Of a stretch of 64,000 nucleotides of DNA, positions 46,401-57,597 are shown one piece after another. The stretch's first letter is position 1; each line of letters begins with the position of its first letter. The stretch is from Purpureocillium takamizusanense. Lineage: Eukaryota > Ascomycota > Sordariomycetes > Hypocreales > Ophiocordycipitaceae. The DNA lies in contig NC_063076.1 in assembly GCF_022605165.1 (NCBI RefSeq), forward strand, positions 496,001-560,000, in the 5' to 3' direction. The notes beneath the pieces are model-generated. The model was not told the DNA's origin. It made no database searches and saw only the letters and a list, made by a program, of their open reading frames with translations. The position numbers and the translations under genes are program-made.

Positions 46401-48529
46401 AGAGGTCGGGTGCAGAGTTGAAAAGAGTCGTGACTTGAGCATAGACGTCCTGGATAGGCTTCTGCTCGCGCTGGTAGGTCTGCAGGATCTCCAGAAATTG
46501 TTTATAGATCTCTGGCTTGTCCTGAAAGCGGTTCTACCGCGCGTCAGTGATACGACCGCGTTTAGGGATTTCAGCGACACTCACCTTAATCTTGTTGACA
46601 TAGCTGATGGCGTGGTTAAACTCAACCGGGCCTCTGCGCTCCATGCCCGCCTGGCCGGCGGCGCCGTTCGCGCCGGGCGTACCACTAGCCGGCACTGGCG
46701 TCTGAGGGCCGCGGGCGTTTGGTCCGCTGCTGGGGCCCGCGCCGAGTGCCTGCGCCGCGTTTCTCTGCGCGGTGGAGCTGTCAAACGGTCCGCTCTGCGC
46801 GGCCGCCTGCACGAAAAGGCTGCCACCGTTCTGGGCTGGAGTGCTGAAGTTCGCCTCAGGGCTCTCGATACTGTGCTGAGCTCGCTGCCACGGTCCTCCG
46901 CGCTCCGGGAAAAGAGGCTGGCCCGCACCTTGTCCCTGGCCGTCGCCCTGGCCTCCTCGTCCGGCAATAGACTGCACAGTCGTTCCCATGGGGGTAGTGA
47001 CGCGAATCGTGTTTGGATCGTTGCCAGCTCCGCACTCAATTCTGTAACCTGGTGGGAGGAACGTATTGAAGCCCTGGATCAGGTTCGGGTGACCAGCAAA
47101 GAGCTCGGATACCCGGTTGATGACGCCGGGCGTGTCGATTCTACAGGGGCGTTAGTCTGGCTCGTCACGCATCAACGTCGCCATGTGCACTTACGCCTGG
47201 CTCTTGAAATCTTTCATGATGTCGAGAAACCGGTTGTAGACGTCCGGCTGGTCGTGGAACTGGACCTTCACCTGGTCGAGGTACGTCAAGGCATCCTGCC
47301 AAACATGGAGGTCAGCTTCTGTTTCGAACATTTGTTCCTGTTGCCGCTGGGCACAGTTGCGAAGAGGAATCTCGGGGTAGAGGACAGCTGGACGGACATG
47401 CAAACGCAAAGCAGTGTCTCGAAAGCTTTGGGCGAGCTGAGCATTGCTCTCTGCGATTTCTCGCGACGCTCGCGGCTTGCGAGAACGGCTTTTCATGGCC
47501 GTTTCCACGGGTCTCTCTCGGGATATGAGGGAACACCCTGAGGGGATGGCAACGGAGCAGCTGACTAGCCAGAAAGCTGAACCGCCGAAGCGTTGTTTCG
47601 ACAAAGGCAAAAGGTTGCAGAGGTGATGGGGTGAGAAGCAGAAGGGATGCACACAATGATGGTTCAGGTTCAGGGTGATGTGAAGGTGGCAGAACGAGGG
47701 GAGGGGGGCACTGAGGGCAATGCGTTCAGAGGTAAACGGCCCGCGCTGGGTGCTGTGCCTGCTGCCACCAGCTGCCTGCGCGCACACCGCACAAGCCCCT
47801 TCAGGCATTCTGCCCACCTACAACAATAGACGGTAGCGAACGCAGCACACTTACGTTCAAAATGGGCTGCTGCCCCTGCGTAATCCCACCGGGAATCTGA
47901 TGGCCACTGGGCGTCGCACCGCCGACCGGACCGCCGCTCTGCTTGCCGCTGCGGTCCTGCTGCTGCTGGGCCTGCTGCTGTGGCAGAGGGCCGCCGAAGG
48001 CACCGCCCGAGCCGCTCGGCGCCGGTTGAGACGCGCTCGGGGGCGCCTGTGAGTGCTGCTGCATCGGGGTATACATCTGATGCTGCGGCTGCTGCGGCTG
48101 CTGCTGCTGCATCTGTCGGCCGTGCTCGCCCGGCTGCTGTTGCTGCAGCGGCCCGCCAAAGGCGCCCATGGGGCCGCCCGGCGGCGCGCCGAGATGCTGT
48201 CCTGGCGGCGCTCCCGCGCCGCCGCCGCCGCCTCCATTGTGATTCGCGAGGAGACCCCCAGGGCTGTGTATGGCGCCGGGTATCCGCGATGCCACGGGCT
48301 GGTGGATGGGTATGGACCCGGCGCTGCTCTGGTGAGGAGGCGCCGTGGGGTACCCGCGGTCGCCAGCCTCTCGGTCTCGTTCTCTCTCGCGCTCGCGTTC
48401 CCGCTCGCGTTCCCGTTCCTGGTCGCGCCGCATCTCTTCGTGCTGTATCGCGCGGTGTCGCTCCTCCATCTCCCGGTCGCGGTCGTACGGCGCACCGCCG
48501 CCTCGCCCGTGGAGGCCCTGGCTGTTCAT
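43438..48529 (-). CDS. SIN3: SIN3 transcriptional co-repressor scaffold
   Basis: Five exons (47855-48529, 47195-47295, 46585-47140, 44017-46533, 43438-43965) encode 1,458 aa. The N-terminus carries an RE-repeat and Gln/Gly/Pro-rich low-complexity sequence. PAH1 (about 226-293, from [20 protein letters not shown]) spans two introns. PAH2 starts near 432 ([20 protein letters not shown]) and PAH3 near 626 ([20 protein letters not shown]). The Sin3 HDAC-interaction domain begins near 696 ([20 protein letters not shown]). Sin3 brings Rpd3-type deacetylases to promoters. ATG 48529 has a better context (A at -3) than an in-frame ATG at 48577, above which a stop occurs. The intron at 43966-44016 is 51 bp with no stop in frame. 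It is called an intron because GTAAGT...CTGAC...CAG is intact and removal gives the expected [14 protein letters not shown]. Confidence 0.95.
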
Positions 48530-49610
48530 CGTGGTATCTGCAGCAGGAACGTCGTCAGCGCGATCCAATGCAATCATAGGCGTCGCAGCGGGTCTCTAGA
48601 CGGGGCCACAATGCAGGGGGGGTTCGAAGCCTGCGCGTCGCGGCAGCAGGGCGAGGAAGGGTTGCCCGCTTCCCCTTGAGCCCGCTAACGGTCGGCTCAA
48701 GCTCCACGTCGCGATGCGGAAGAAAAGACAGCGGCCGGCGGTATGCACTCACAGCTGTAGGCTGGCCTGGGCCCGTAGACATCTACATGAGAGCAAATGC
48801 CCCAAAGGCAACGGCGTTGGAGGAAAGGCGGCACAAGGGTGGGCGCGGTCGAGGGCAAGTGGTGCAAACTTGAGGAAGCTCTCCTGGCGACGCCCCGGGT
48901 GACGGAGGGATCTGACCAGACGCCCCAGCCCAGCGCACACCAACCTTGTCAGGCCGCGGGAGATGCCGCGTCACGTGACGATAAACCCACGATAACGGCT
49001 TGTGGAGCGACTTCCTCCGAGAGCTGGGGCTGTGGCCAATCAGACCATGCGTCTGTCAAGCCGAGCCCAGCCTTGCCCGTTGCGCGACACCATGGCGTCA
49101 CTCAGCCGGCGTTCATCCGGTGTAAGGCGTCTGATACACGATTCACAGAGCGCACGAGGCACACGATGTGCAGCGCATTATTGCAGGTTTGTATATTGCT
49201 TTTGCGCTCGCTACCGCCTGGTAGTCTACACGTTGCTACTTCTCGATGACTCCGCTACCGCCCGCAGCTCTCCCAAATCACACAGCACTTGAGGTATTCT
49301 CTTTCGCTAACCGCAACGCCAAACGCAATGCCCATTGTCCCTGCGAATACCCCATACAATTATCGTTCTGTCCCTCTCGAGACCAAAAAATAGCCCTCCT
49401 TGCTCATCTTCACTGGCTATGGGCAGACATTTGCTTTTTCCTTTTTCACAACTCACGGGTGACGGGTGCCTGCCCTTCTGCTTTCGAGTCATAAACGCTC
49501 TGGTCTTCAACGAACGGAGACGGCGAATCGTGAAGTCCGTCGCCTGACTCTGGCTTCGGCAAAGCCACGTCCTCGTCAAGCTCCGCGTTCCCACATCCCG
49601 CTCTCGCCTT
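48530..49610. other. Upstream region of SIN3 / downstream of TAF2
   Basis: 1.08 kb holding the SIN3 promoter and the TAF2 3' end. GC-rich proximal to SIN3. No further gene was seen. Confidence 0.45.
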
Positions 49611-52600
49611 CTAAGACTCCGGCCGTGGGCTCGGTTGGGCCTGAGGAGCGGAAGGTTTCCGGATGATCTTGATTTTGGGCTTGGCACTGACGGGCGTGGC
49701 TGTGGGAGGGCTGCCGGCCTTCGAAGACGAGGCTGAGCTAACATTCGTGTTGAGCGAGACCTTGGGCGTTGACTGTGTCGACGGCGGCGACATTGCCGAG
49801 CCGCTTCCGTTGGGTAGAGGACGTCTAGTGCCGTCGCCGCCCGAAGGAAGAGGTTTCCTAGCTGGCTTGGCCGTGATGCTGTCTTTGGAACTCGCCGGAG
49901 AAGATTCCTTTGGCGCCTTGGTTGGTAAGGCCGTCCTGCCATTAGCCGGTGCGCTCGGTTGTTGGCCCAAAAGAACAGCGAGCCGGCTGGGATCCCCCGT
50001 CTTAAGGGTGATCATGCGCCTCTTCTTCCATGGCTTCTCGCCGTCAAAGCTGGATGGCTGCGACTCAGTCTTGGGGCGCTTCGGCGCGGGGGAGCCGCTG
50101 CTCTCCTTATCCACCCGGGCTCGCTTGGCCGAAGGAATGCTGGAAGCATCGCCTGATCCGGCGGCGGCGCCTACGCCATTAGTCCCGAGTGCGCCGGGGG
50201 TCGCCTCGGTGGCCTGGGGCAGTGATACGGAGGGCCGATGCGGTGTCGCGGCCTTGGTGTGGATCTTAATCGACGATGTTCTGGCCAGCGGCGCCGCTTT
50301 CTTCACCTCGGGGGCCGGAGACGGTGCTGCTGGCGGCGGCGTGATAGCGCCCTTTGGCTTGGTCCTGTAATAAGACTTGAAGTGCATGAGCAACTTCGGA
50401 TGGTTAGCACAGATTCCAGGAAACGTAGGGAGAGAGTGCATACCCGATCAGAAAACTTCTGAGCCGGTCGCTCGACCCTCCAAGCCTTAGGCAAAGTCAA
50501 GGTCAGAATCCAGCTGCGGGCCTCCTCGAACATCATCGCCGCCAGGTCCAGCAGGCTTTCTACCTCCTCACGACCAAGAGCAGGATGATCCAACGCCTTA
50601 CGCATGGCCGTGCTGAAGTGCCTATCATCTTTGGCGTACGTCTCCTCCATTTCCTTTCTGAGCGCCTTGAGCGCCGCTTCGATATTCTCCCTGCGTGCAA
50701 ACATTTGCTTTCGCGCCTCGACCTCCTCTGCGCTGTCTTGAATCAGCAACAGGGGGTCGGCGTCGTCCGCAGCGGGTTCGTCCTTAACGACCCGCGAATG
50801 CTCTCCAAATGCAATTGCCGCAAGGCCACGCGCCATGGACTGAATGAGCATCTTCCGGACATACGGCGACCGGTCCGTCGTCAGACAGTAGAGAAAGAAT
50901 GTGAAAAAGGAAGGGTCCATCAAAGCCCCGAGGTCTACCAGAGCGTCGAAAGCCTTGACGCGGATAAGGTCCAAGGTCCCGTCCAGCAGATACTGGGCAA
51001 AGTCAGGGTAGTGTTTGGGGATCACTTCTGCCTTCATCAGACGCTGCTTCGCGTCCAGGCCTGCGATGGTCCAGACATTCTGGTATGAGTTGGTCCACTC
51101 ATCGCGTCGCAGAATTCGCTCAATCTGCTCCAGGGCTTCCTCCAGGAACTGGCGTTCCTCATCGCTCGGAGCCTTATTCTGGCGCGTGATCCAGTCGTCC
51201 TGCTGCGATGGTATGAGCGATGTCGCCAGAGCCTTCACAAGCATGGCAATGTAAAAGTGGTCGGAAAATGGATTCCCTTCGTTGTTGTTGTAGCGCAGTT
51301 GGTCAAGAATGAAGCGCCTCGCCTCCAGCGGGCATCGATGAGTATAATCCCTCACCTGCGCGATGGCCTTGATGATGGCGCAGCGAACATTGTACTGCTT
51401 CTTGTCCGAAAAATCGTTTGGGTACGGCTGGTTCGTCTGCTCGAAGCAAAACATCTCGCGGAAGGCCCTCATGAGCTGACGCAAACCCAACATGGGGATG
51501 TCTTTGATGTTGGCTTGGCGGGGTAGGGCCTCAGCAGCCATCGTGCGGATGCCGTGAAAGTAGCGCCGATCAACGAGCGTGCGTACAAGAAAGCCAGAGG
51601 CGATTGGGTGCAGCGGTCCTCGAGCCAAGTACAGGATTGCATCCTGTTGGGCCACCACATCCCGGTCCTGCTGCAGCTGCGACACGTACATGTAAGGCTC
51701 GAGCGTGTGCTTCATGCTGCATGCCCACTCAAAGTCGGCGTCGATGCGTATCCACTCGTACGACTCCTGGTCCATCTTGCGTTCGGTCTCGGGGTCCCAA
51801 TCTATAAGTTCCCAGTCCCGTTGGTCGTCCGCACTCTGGAGCACGTCGCCCAGACAGTAGAGTAGCGCGTCGTCGGCGTTCTCGGCAGCGTCTGCGTTGG
51901 CACCCGTGTTCTTCTCCTTCAGTCGCCGCGTTCGCTTCAGTCGCTTGTATTTTGTGTTGTAAGGGATCTCAAACTTGGTCGTGCGAGAGCCGTCTTCGCG
52001 AATCTCGACCATGTGATCGTACGGCGTACCGTCCGCCTCGTGGATGCGGATCGTCATGGGCCCCGTGAACAGCGGCTGCATTTCTCCATTCTTGATGCCG
52101 CTCCTGGTTTCCTTGATGATGCGCAGGAAATCGTCCTTGTCGAGCTGCGGCTGCTTCGCGACCTGATACTGGATCTGGCTCAAGGTGAGCTCTACACAGA
52201 GGCGCTTCTTGTTGAATTTGGCTTTGACGTCGAAGCGAGGGCATCCCGCAGAGTAGACCCATTGGTTCCAAAACGTTTCCAGGCTGTACTTGGATCCTTT
52301 CTGGCACGTGAACCTGAATTTTTCCGTGTCGAGGATCGTGGATTTGTCGCTGCTCTCGACCTGCGCCTTGGTGAGAAACTTTTGCAGCGTTCTCGTGAGG
52401 CCGAATCCGCTCGACGCCTTGAGCATGCGCTTGTCCAGGATGAAGAAGACGACCGTGGCCTTCATCGCCATGAAATCCATCTCCGCCTCGTTCAGGTGCA
52501 AGACAGGCCCGAGATCCCACAGCGAGGGGCGGCCAACGTCAATCTCTATCAGCTTGTCCGATAGGGTCTTCATCCGGAACCTATGCTCGTTGTTGCCGCA

Positions 52601-54061
52601 AATCTTCTTCATGAAGAGCTCCGTCATATAGTGCGCGACTCCGAGGACGAGCCAGAGGTCGTTGCGCGTGTTTGGAATCATGTTGATGCCGATCCACTGA
52701 TACGCCAACGTGAAGACAATGGTCCGCGTTACGTCGACTTCGGTGTCCATGATGTCGTCTGGGAAGAGCAGCCGATTGCTGACAAACGCCAGCGAGTGCA
52801 GCGCCACCGTGTCCGAGTCCATGTCGTCTAAGAAACAAATCTTGAAGTTTTCAAATGGGTATTTTGCAAAGGTGTAAGTGTAGAAATCGGCAGCATTCGT
52901 AAGGGGCGCAGCCGTGTGCCGTACCCAGTCGCCGCGGCCCGGCAGGCAGTAGGCATGGATCTTCAGCGCGCTCATGCCCAACTTGACTTCGTTTTCCTCG
53001 CTTCGAAACTCTGAAGACAAGTCGATGTGCTCAAAGGGGCCGATGGCGAAGCCGAGCTTCTGCACCGACACTTTCTTCTCCGGCTCGAAGACCATGATCT
53101 TCTTCCGGTCGTCCTTTGGGTCCACAGACTCCTCCATAAGGAAGCCGGAGCACACCGCCGTCATCTCTCGCAGTTTGTCCTCTTCGGCTAGCTTGAGGTC
53201 CTCGCCGCCGACGTGCGCCTTGTCATGCGCGCCATTCACCGCCGTATCCCTTTGCGTGAGCAGCGCCTGCTGGAGGGCGTCGCCGAGCGTTTTTGGAAAT
53301 TTGAGCGATATCCGCCAGTCGCAACGTGCGCCATGGTCGTCGACGCAGGGGAACATGCACGAGGCCGTCCCTGGCTGGATCGAGTGCCTCGTATACATGT
53401 GTGTGAAGCGGCTGTCGAGTTGGTCAACGCCAACAAAGTGCAAGCCGTCGCGGGGATCCTTGTTGTAGAAGGGCACATGGATCTTGAATTGCTTGTGGAC
53501 CCTCTCCGTTCCGTCCAGGTTCGACATGGACTTGCGAATTATGAGTCTCGGCCGCTCTTGCTCGCCCTTGCCCCGGAGTGACACCTTGAGCGACCCGTAC
53601 ACCGGCGTGCACCCCACGAGCTCTCTAGTCTCGGCGGCAACGTCCGACTTGCGGGTGTGGAAGATTTCGCGGGCGCGCATGCGGCGCAGGTCGTGGTGCT
53701 CGGCCCTCCAGTTCCAGTGCTCTGGGTGCGAGAGCCTCTTGTACGGGTCGACGTAATCCGTGGCGGCCTTGCGCTGCTGGCCCTCAACCGCCTCGCCTTG
53801 TGACTCGCGAATCTCGGTGACGGTGATGTTTTCCGTGTCGATCTCGCAATGCGCGGCGTCGATGACCACCTCTTCGACCTTTTCACTGAAAGTGACGACG
53901 TAAATATCCGCGGTGCCATCGATGCGGCGGTCGCGAAAGTTGACGTCCAGATTCACCTCCTGCTTAACGATAAAGTACTCGTAGACGGGACCGTCGCTGA
54001 TGGGGGGGAGGCCATCGTCGGCATCGAGCAGCGGATGCCGCTCACCGCCGGCGTCACCCAT
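49611..54061 (-). CDS. TAF2: TFIID subunit TAF2 (M1-aminopeptidase-like)
   Basis: Two exons, 50444-54061 and 49611-50393 (50-bp intron, GTATGC donor, CTAACCATCCGAAG acceptor), encode 1,466 aa. Residues about 25-600 follow the M1-peptidase fold (YEYFIVKQEVNLDVNFRDRR, HFVGVDQLDSRFTHMYTRHS, CLPGRGDWVRHTAAPLTNAA). The zinc HExxH is absent; the equivalent region reads VLGVAHYMTELFMKK near residue 478, so it is a non-catalytic relative. Helical repeats follow (about 760-1180), then a long disordered Ser/Pro/Lys-rich tail with a conserved HFKSYYRTKPKG. TAF2 contacts the initiator and downstream promoter in TFIID and is needed for RNA polymerase II initiation. The second exon supplies the whole disordered tail. 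Confidence 0.95.
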
Positions 54062-54960
54062 GGTGCTGGCGATTTGCGTTGTCCGCGGCCGTGGCGCTGC
54101 GATGACTCCTCGAGGCGGCCTGCAATCACCGAGCGGCGGGTAGAAGCCGTCGGCTCAAACAGCGTATCGCTCCGACGAGCTCGCTCCCGACGGGCCTCGC
54201 ATCGATGTCCGCCCGGTCTGGGCCGCTCGGGCGCTTTTGGACTCGGTTCCAGGCTTCAGGCAGTCGCGGTCATGGCAGGGCAGGGTCTCGGCTCGGTGGC
54301 TGGGAGCGTCGCGTCGGAAGGCTCGTCCTCGCGCGCAAGGACCGGTAGGGATGTCGTAAAAATGGCGGCGCTCGGGCGACGGCAAGTAGTTCAGGGGTGA
54401 GGCGCGCCGAGGGTTGAAATCGGCGCAAATGGTGGTGGGAAAGTGAAGGTGTATTCTGAGGCGGCCTCGCGTGGAGTGGAAAGCGAAGCTCTGTGGCGCA
54501 CGGACCACCTCGCCTTGTGCAGCGCAGCTTGGGGCCGCATGGATGGGGCGGGTGGATCTCAGATCGCAGCGACAGCACCACCACCGCGCTGACACACGCC
54601 CGCCACAGCGTGAATGGAAGCTTTCGTCTTGTCCGTCATGACCTACGTACGGCACGATGCTCGCACTACATTCTGTCTGCGCCAAAAACTGCTCGTGCAG
54701 TGAATTGAAGCTTTCTGTCCCAAGCGGATACTTACTTGGAAGCCGCTTGGACGACACGAACCTAACTTGCGTGTCCCCAGCCAGTGATGATCCTACTCGG
54801 TACAAATGTGTCCGGTCCAGACTCCCATCATTCTCTCCCCCAAAACGCCATGCCAGCACCCCGTGCCATGTCAGTGAATCCGTACCCTTCTGCTGCCCGC
54901 GCGAGAGGCGAGGAAATGCCCCAGCAAATGGTATAATAACGCTCTATCCTCGATAGTACA
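54062..54960. other. Upstream region of TAF2
   Basis: 899 bp between TAF2 and the SAS4-domain gene, both on the minus strand. It contains the TAF2 promoter and the 3' end of the SAS4-domain gene. Overlapping open frames have no conserved features. Confidence 0.45.
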
Positions 54961-56768
54961 TCACGGCTTGCTGCCGCGCTTGTCCCTCCGCTTCTTCCTC
55001 GCCCGCGCCTTGAGCGTCTCCGAGTCTCGGTACTCCTCGGGCAGGACAAAGTCAGCCTCCGGCAGCTCGGGTAGCGGATGGCCCCATGCCATGACTTTTC
55101 TGCCCGTGCGCCGGTTCTTGTTGAGCGCGCTTTCGCGCTCATATCGCTTGCTGAAGAATGATTTGAATTCACGAGGCGTTTCTGGCGGTTTGGGAGGCGT
55201 CGGTCTCGCGGATCGCGCCTGTTTCAGAGCGGCGGCCATGCGCGATCTGGCCATTGCCTCCTGGCGGAGCTGCTTGGCGGGCGACGAGGCCTCGCTGGTG
55301 TCGTCCTGTGACGTCGACACGTCCTCCGACCCTTCGCGGGTGTCGTCGCCCGTGCCTTGCATTACCGTGTCCTCGTCCGCTTCTTCGTCTTCATTCCCCC
55401 CCTCGTCCTCTTCATCCTCCTCGTCATCGTGGGTGCTCGGCTCCTCGTCCTCTTGCTCGTCGCTCTTGCTCTCAGCCGCCTGCTCCGCCAATGCTCTCTC
55501 TCGTTCTTGCTTCCGCCGTCGCTCCTCCAAGCTCCAGTTTTTGAACTTTTCCAGTATTGCCTGACATCCCTTGATGAAGTAGGCCCGCGCCGGCTCGAAA
55601 GTCTTCTTCTTCGTTTCCGTTATGCCGCTCACGCCCATGACCCGTAGCCAGTCGTGGCCCTGGAGGCCCTCGAGCAGCCGAATGATCTGGTCCTTTTCAT
55701 GTTGGGCGCGCCCCTTTTCCGAGTTGCGAATCGACCGCTCCAGCCGCTCGGCACGCTTGTGTATTGGTTCGAATACGCTGTCGGGCAACGGGTCTTCGAG
55801 ATTTTTGCTGGTCTGCTGCGTCTCCAGGAACCGAAAGTCGATTCGCTGCGAGTCAAACACGTCGTTGTAAAGCGAGTCGCCGTACCCACGGACGGGGAAG
55901 TCGACAGCGGGTTGGCTAAGCTGGAGAACTGGTTGTTTCAGCGCCCCTCGAGGTGGCTCCGGCGCAACGCGTCGTGGGTTCGAATCGACAACAACAACCG
56001 GCGTCTCGGGGTTCAGCAGGTCTGCAGCAAGGTCAGCAAGCGGCGCCACGCAAGGACAATTGAGCCTGGAAGAGTGCACGAACGCTGCTCCTTGGGATCA
56101 TTGCCGATGACCTCGTCATAGTCAGGAAAATAGGCCGACAGGTCGCTTTTGAAGCGCGTCGCCTCCTGGGATCGCAGCTTGCGGCCCTGTTCCCTGGGCG
56201 GAACGGGATGCTGTGGGTGCAGCCGGTCCAGCTCGTGCTTGATGCCATTGATCACCTTGGCCTGGTGCTTTGTGAGGTTTGGGTCGGCGTCCGCGGCCGT
56301 GGCCTGCGGCGGAGGTCTGGTCGCGGCCACTTGAGGCGGCAAGGGCTGTTGGTGGGCGTGGCGGTGAGGTTGGTGGTGATGCTGCGGCTGGTGGTGCTGG
56401 CGGTGCAGGTGCTGATGTTGATGTTGTTGTGGGTGCGGGAGCTGGTGGTGCGGCGGTCGCGGTATCGGAGGGGGGGGCCTGGCCCTGGGCGCGGCGTCGT
56501 TGGGCGTCGGCTTGGACAAGATCTCGACGGCGATGCGCGTCTTCTTAGCCCTGAAGGCGTCCATGTCGCGATCCGACGCCTCGAGGCCGCGCTTTTGTCG
56601 CCCGTCGTGAGGGTACAGGGCGGCCGCTGGCACAGGGCGCGCGAGGGGTCCGCCGCCAGCACCTGCGGCAGCGGCAGCGGCGGCTGCTGCGGCGACCACG
56701 GCGCTGGCAGGATGGGCATGGTGAGGGAGGCCTTCAGCTCGCCGGTTGGAGCGAGTGACGGAGGCCAT
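54961..56768 (-). CDS. SAS4-domain chromatin protein (Something About Silencing 4 family)
   Basis: Two exons, 56084-56768 and 54961-56021 (62-bp intron, GTTCGT donor, TTGCTGACCTTGCTGCAG acceptor side), encode 581 aa. The family core is at about 273-391: RGYGDSLYNDVFDSQRIDFR, LLEGLQGHDWLRVMGVSGI and KTFEPARAYFIKGCQAILEK, followed by a charged helix and long acidic runs (DDEEDEEDEGGNEDEEADED). The C-terminus has the small conserved block FVLPEEYRDSETLKARARKK. In yeast, Sas4 anchors the SAS-I histone H4K16 acetyltransferase complex. The filamentous-fungal protein is inferred to have a similar chromatin role. The N-terminus has an Ala run (24-35) and a His/Gln-rich stretch (107-140) that should be disordered. 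Confidence 0.85.
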
Positions 56769-57597
56769 TGGCGACGGTGCAGAAGCCTCGCATGGTCTTG
56801 TCGCTGCCTCGCGAGATGGCTCCTGCGATGGAGGCGACGCGTCCCGGACGAGTTTGTCGATGGCGGACGGGGGGGGGGATGATTGAGGGGGTGCAGATGC
56901 GAGTTGTCTAGACTGGCGGTTTCCGTGCGACGCCAGGGCGTTAGGTTGAAGCTATCCAGCGCGTCTGACGGCGGTGCCTGCCGCGAGGGAGCCCCTAAAA
57001 GGGCAGCTGGACAGCGCTTGGACAGCGCCAGGACTGCAGTGTGTGTTTTTTTTTTCCTCGCCGCTACAGTGCGCGCGCACCTAGTGTTGCCCGCTCACCC
57101 CCCTGGGCCCCCCTCACGCGTACGCCTCAGGTAGCTGGAGTCGGGTGCCTTCTTGAGCTCAATGGGCGGTGGCGCCAGCGTCGCGCGTTCCTGTCAGTTT
57201 CTTTTGTTGTGGATCCATGCTCCTCCTCTCCGCGGGCACAGACATTCACTCCAATTTTGTATGAATTGCAGCTTACCCTGCATCAAGAATGGGCTCACTG
57301 TTTGTTTGATGCGGCCTATTGCGTTGGTGAACTGATGTGGACTGAAAATATCGTGTACGAACTGAGTACTTCTTTCACTGTTGTTCGAGGCGCCGTCTTC
57401 TCCGTCACCCTTGGACGGCATCTCACCGGTCATGCACGACGGCATGCTCCGTAAATTGGTGTAACCAGTGTAAGATATTGATGTGACAAGTCATGCAAAC
57501 CGCCGGGGTATACTCTGTCTGTCCCTCCTCTCACAGACAAACAAACAAAAACGCCGCTCATCATATAGGTACCGCCCAGGCTGCTGCTCCTCCCTCC
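56769..57597. other. Spacer between SAS4-domain and IQM-like genes
   Basis: 829 bp with the promoter of the SAS4-domain gene and the 3' end of the IQM-like gene (same strand). No gene recognised. Confidence 0.45.
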
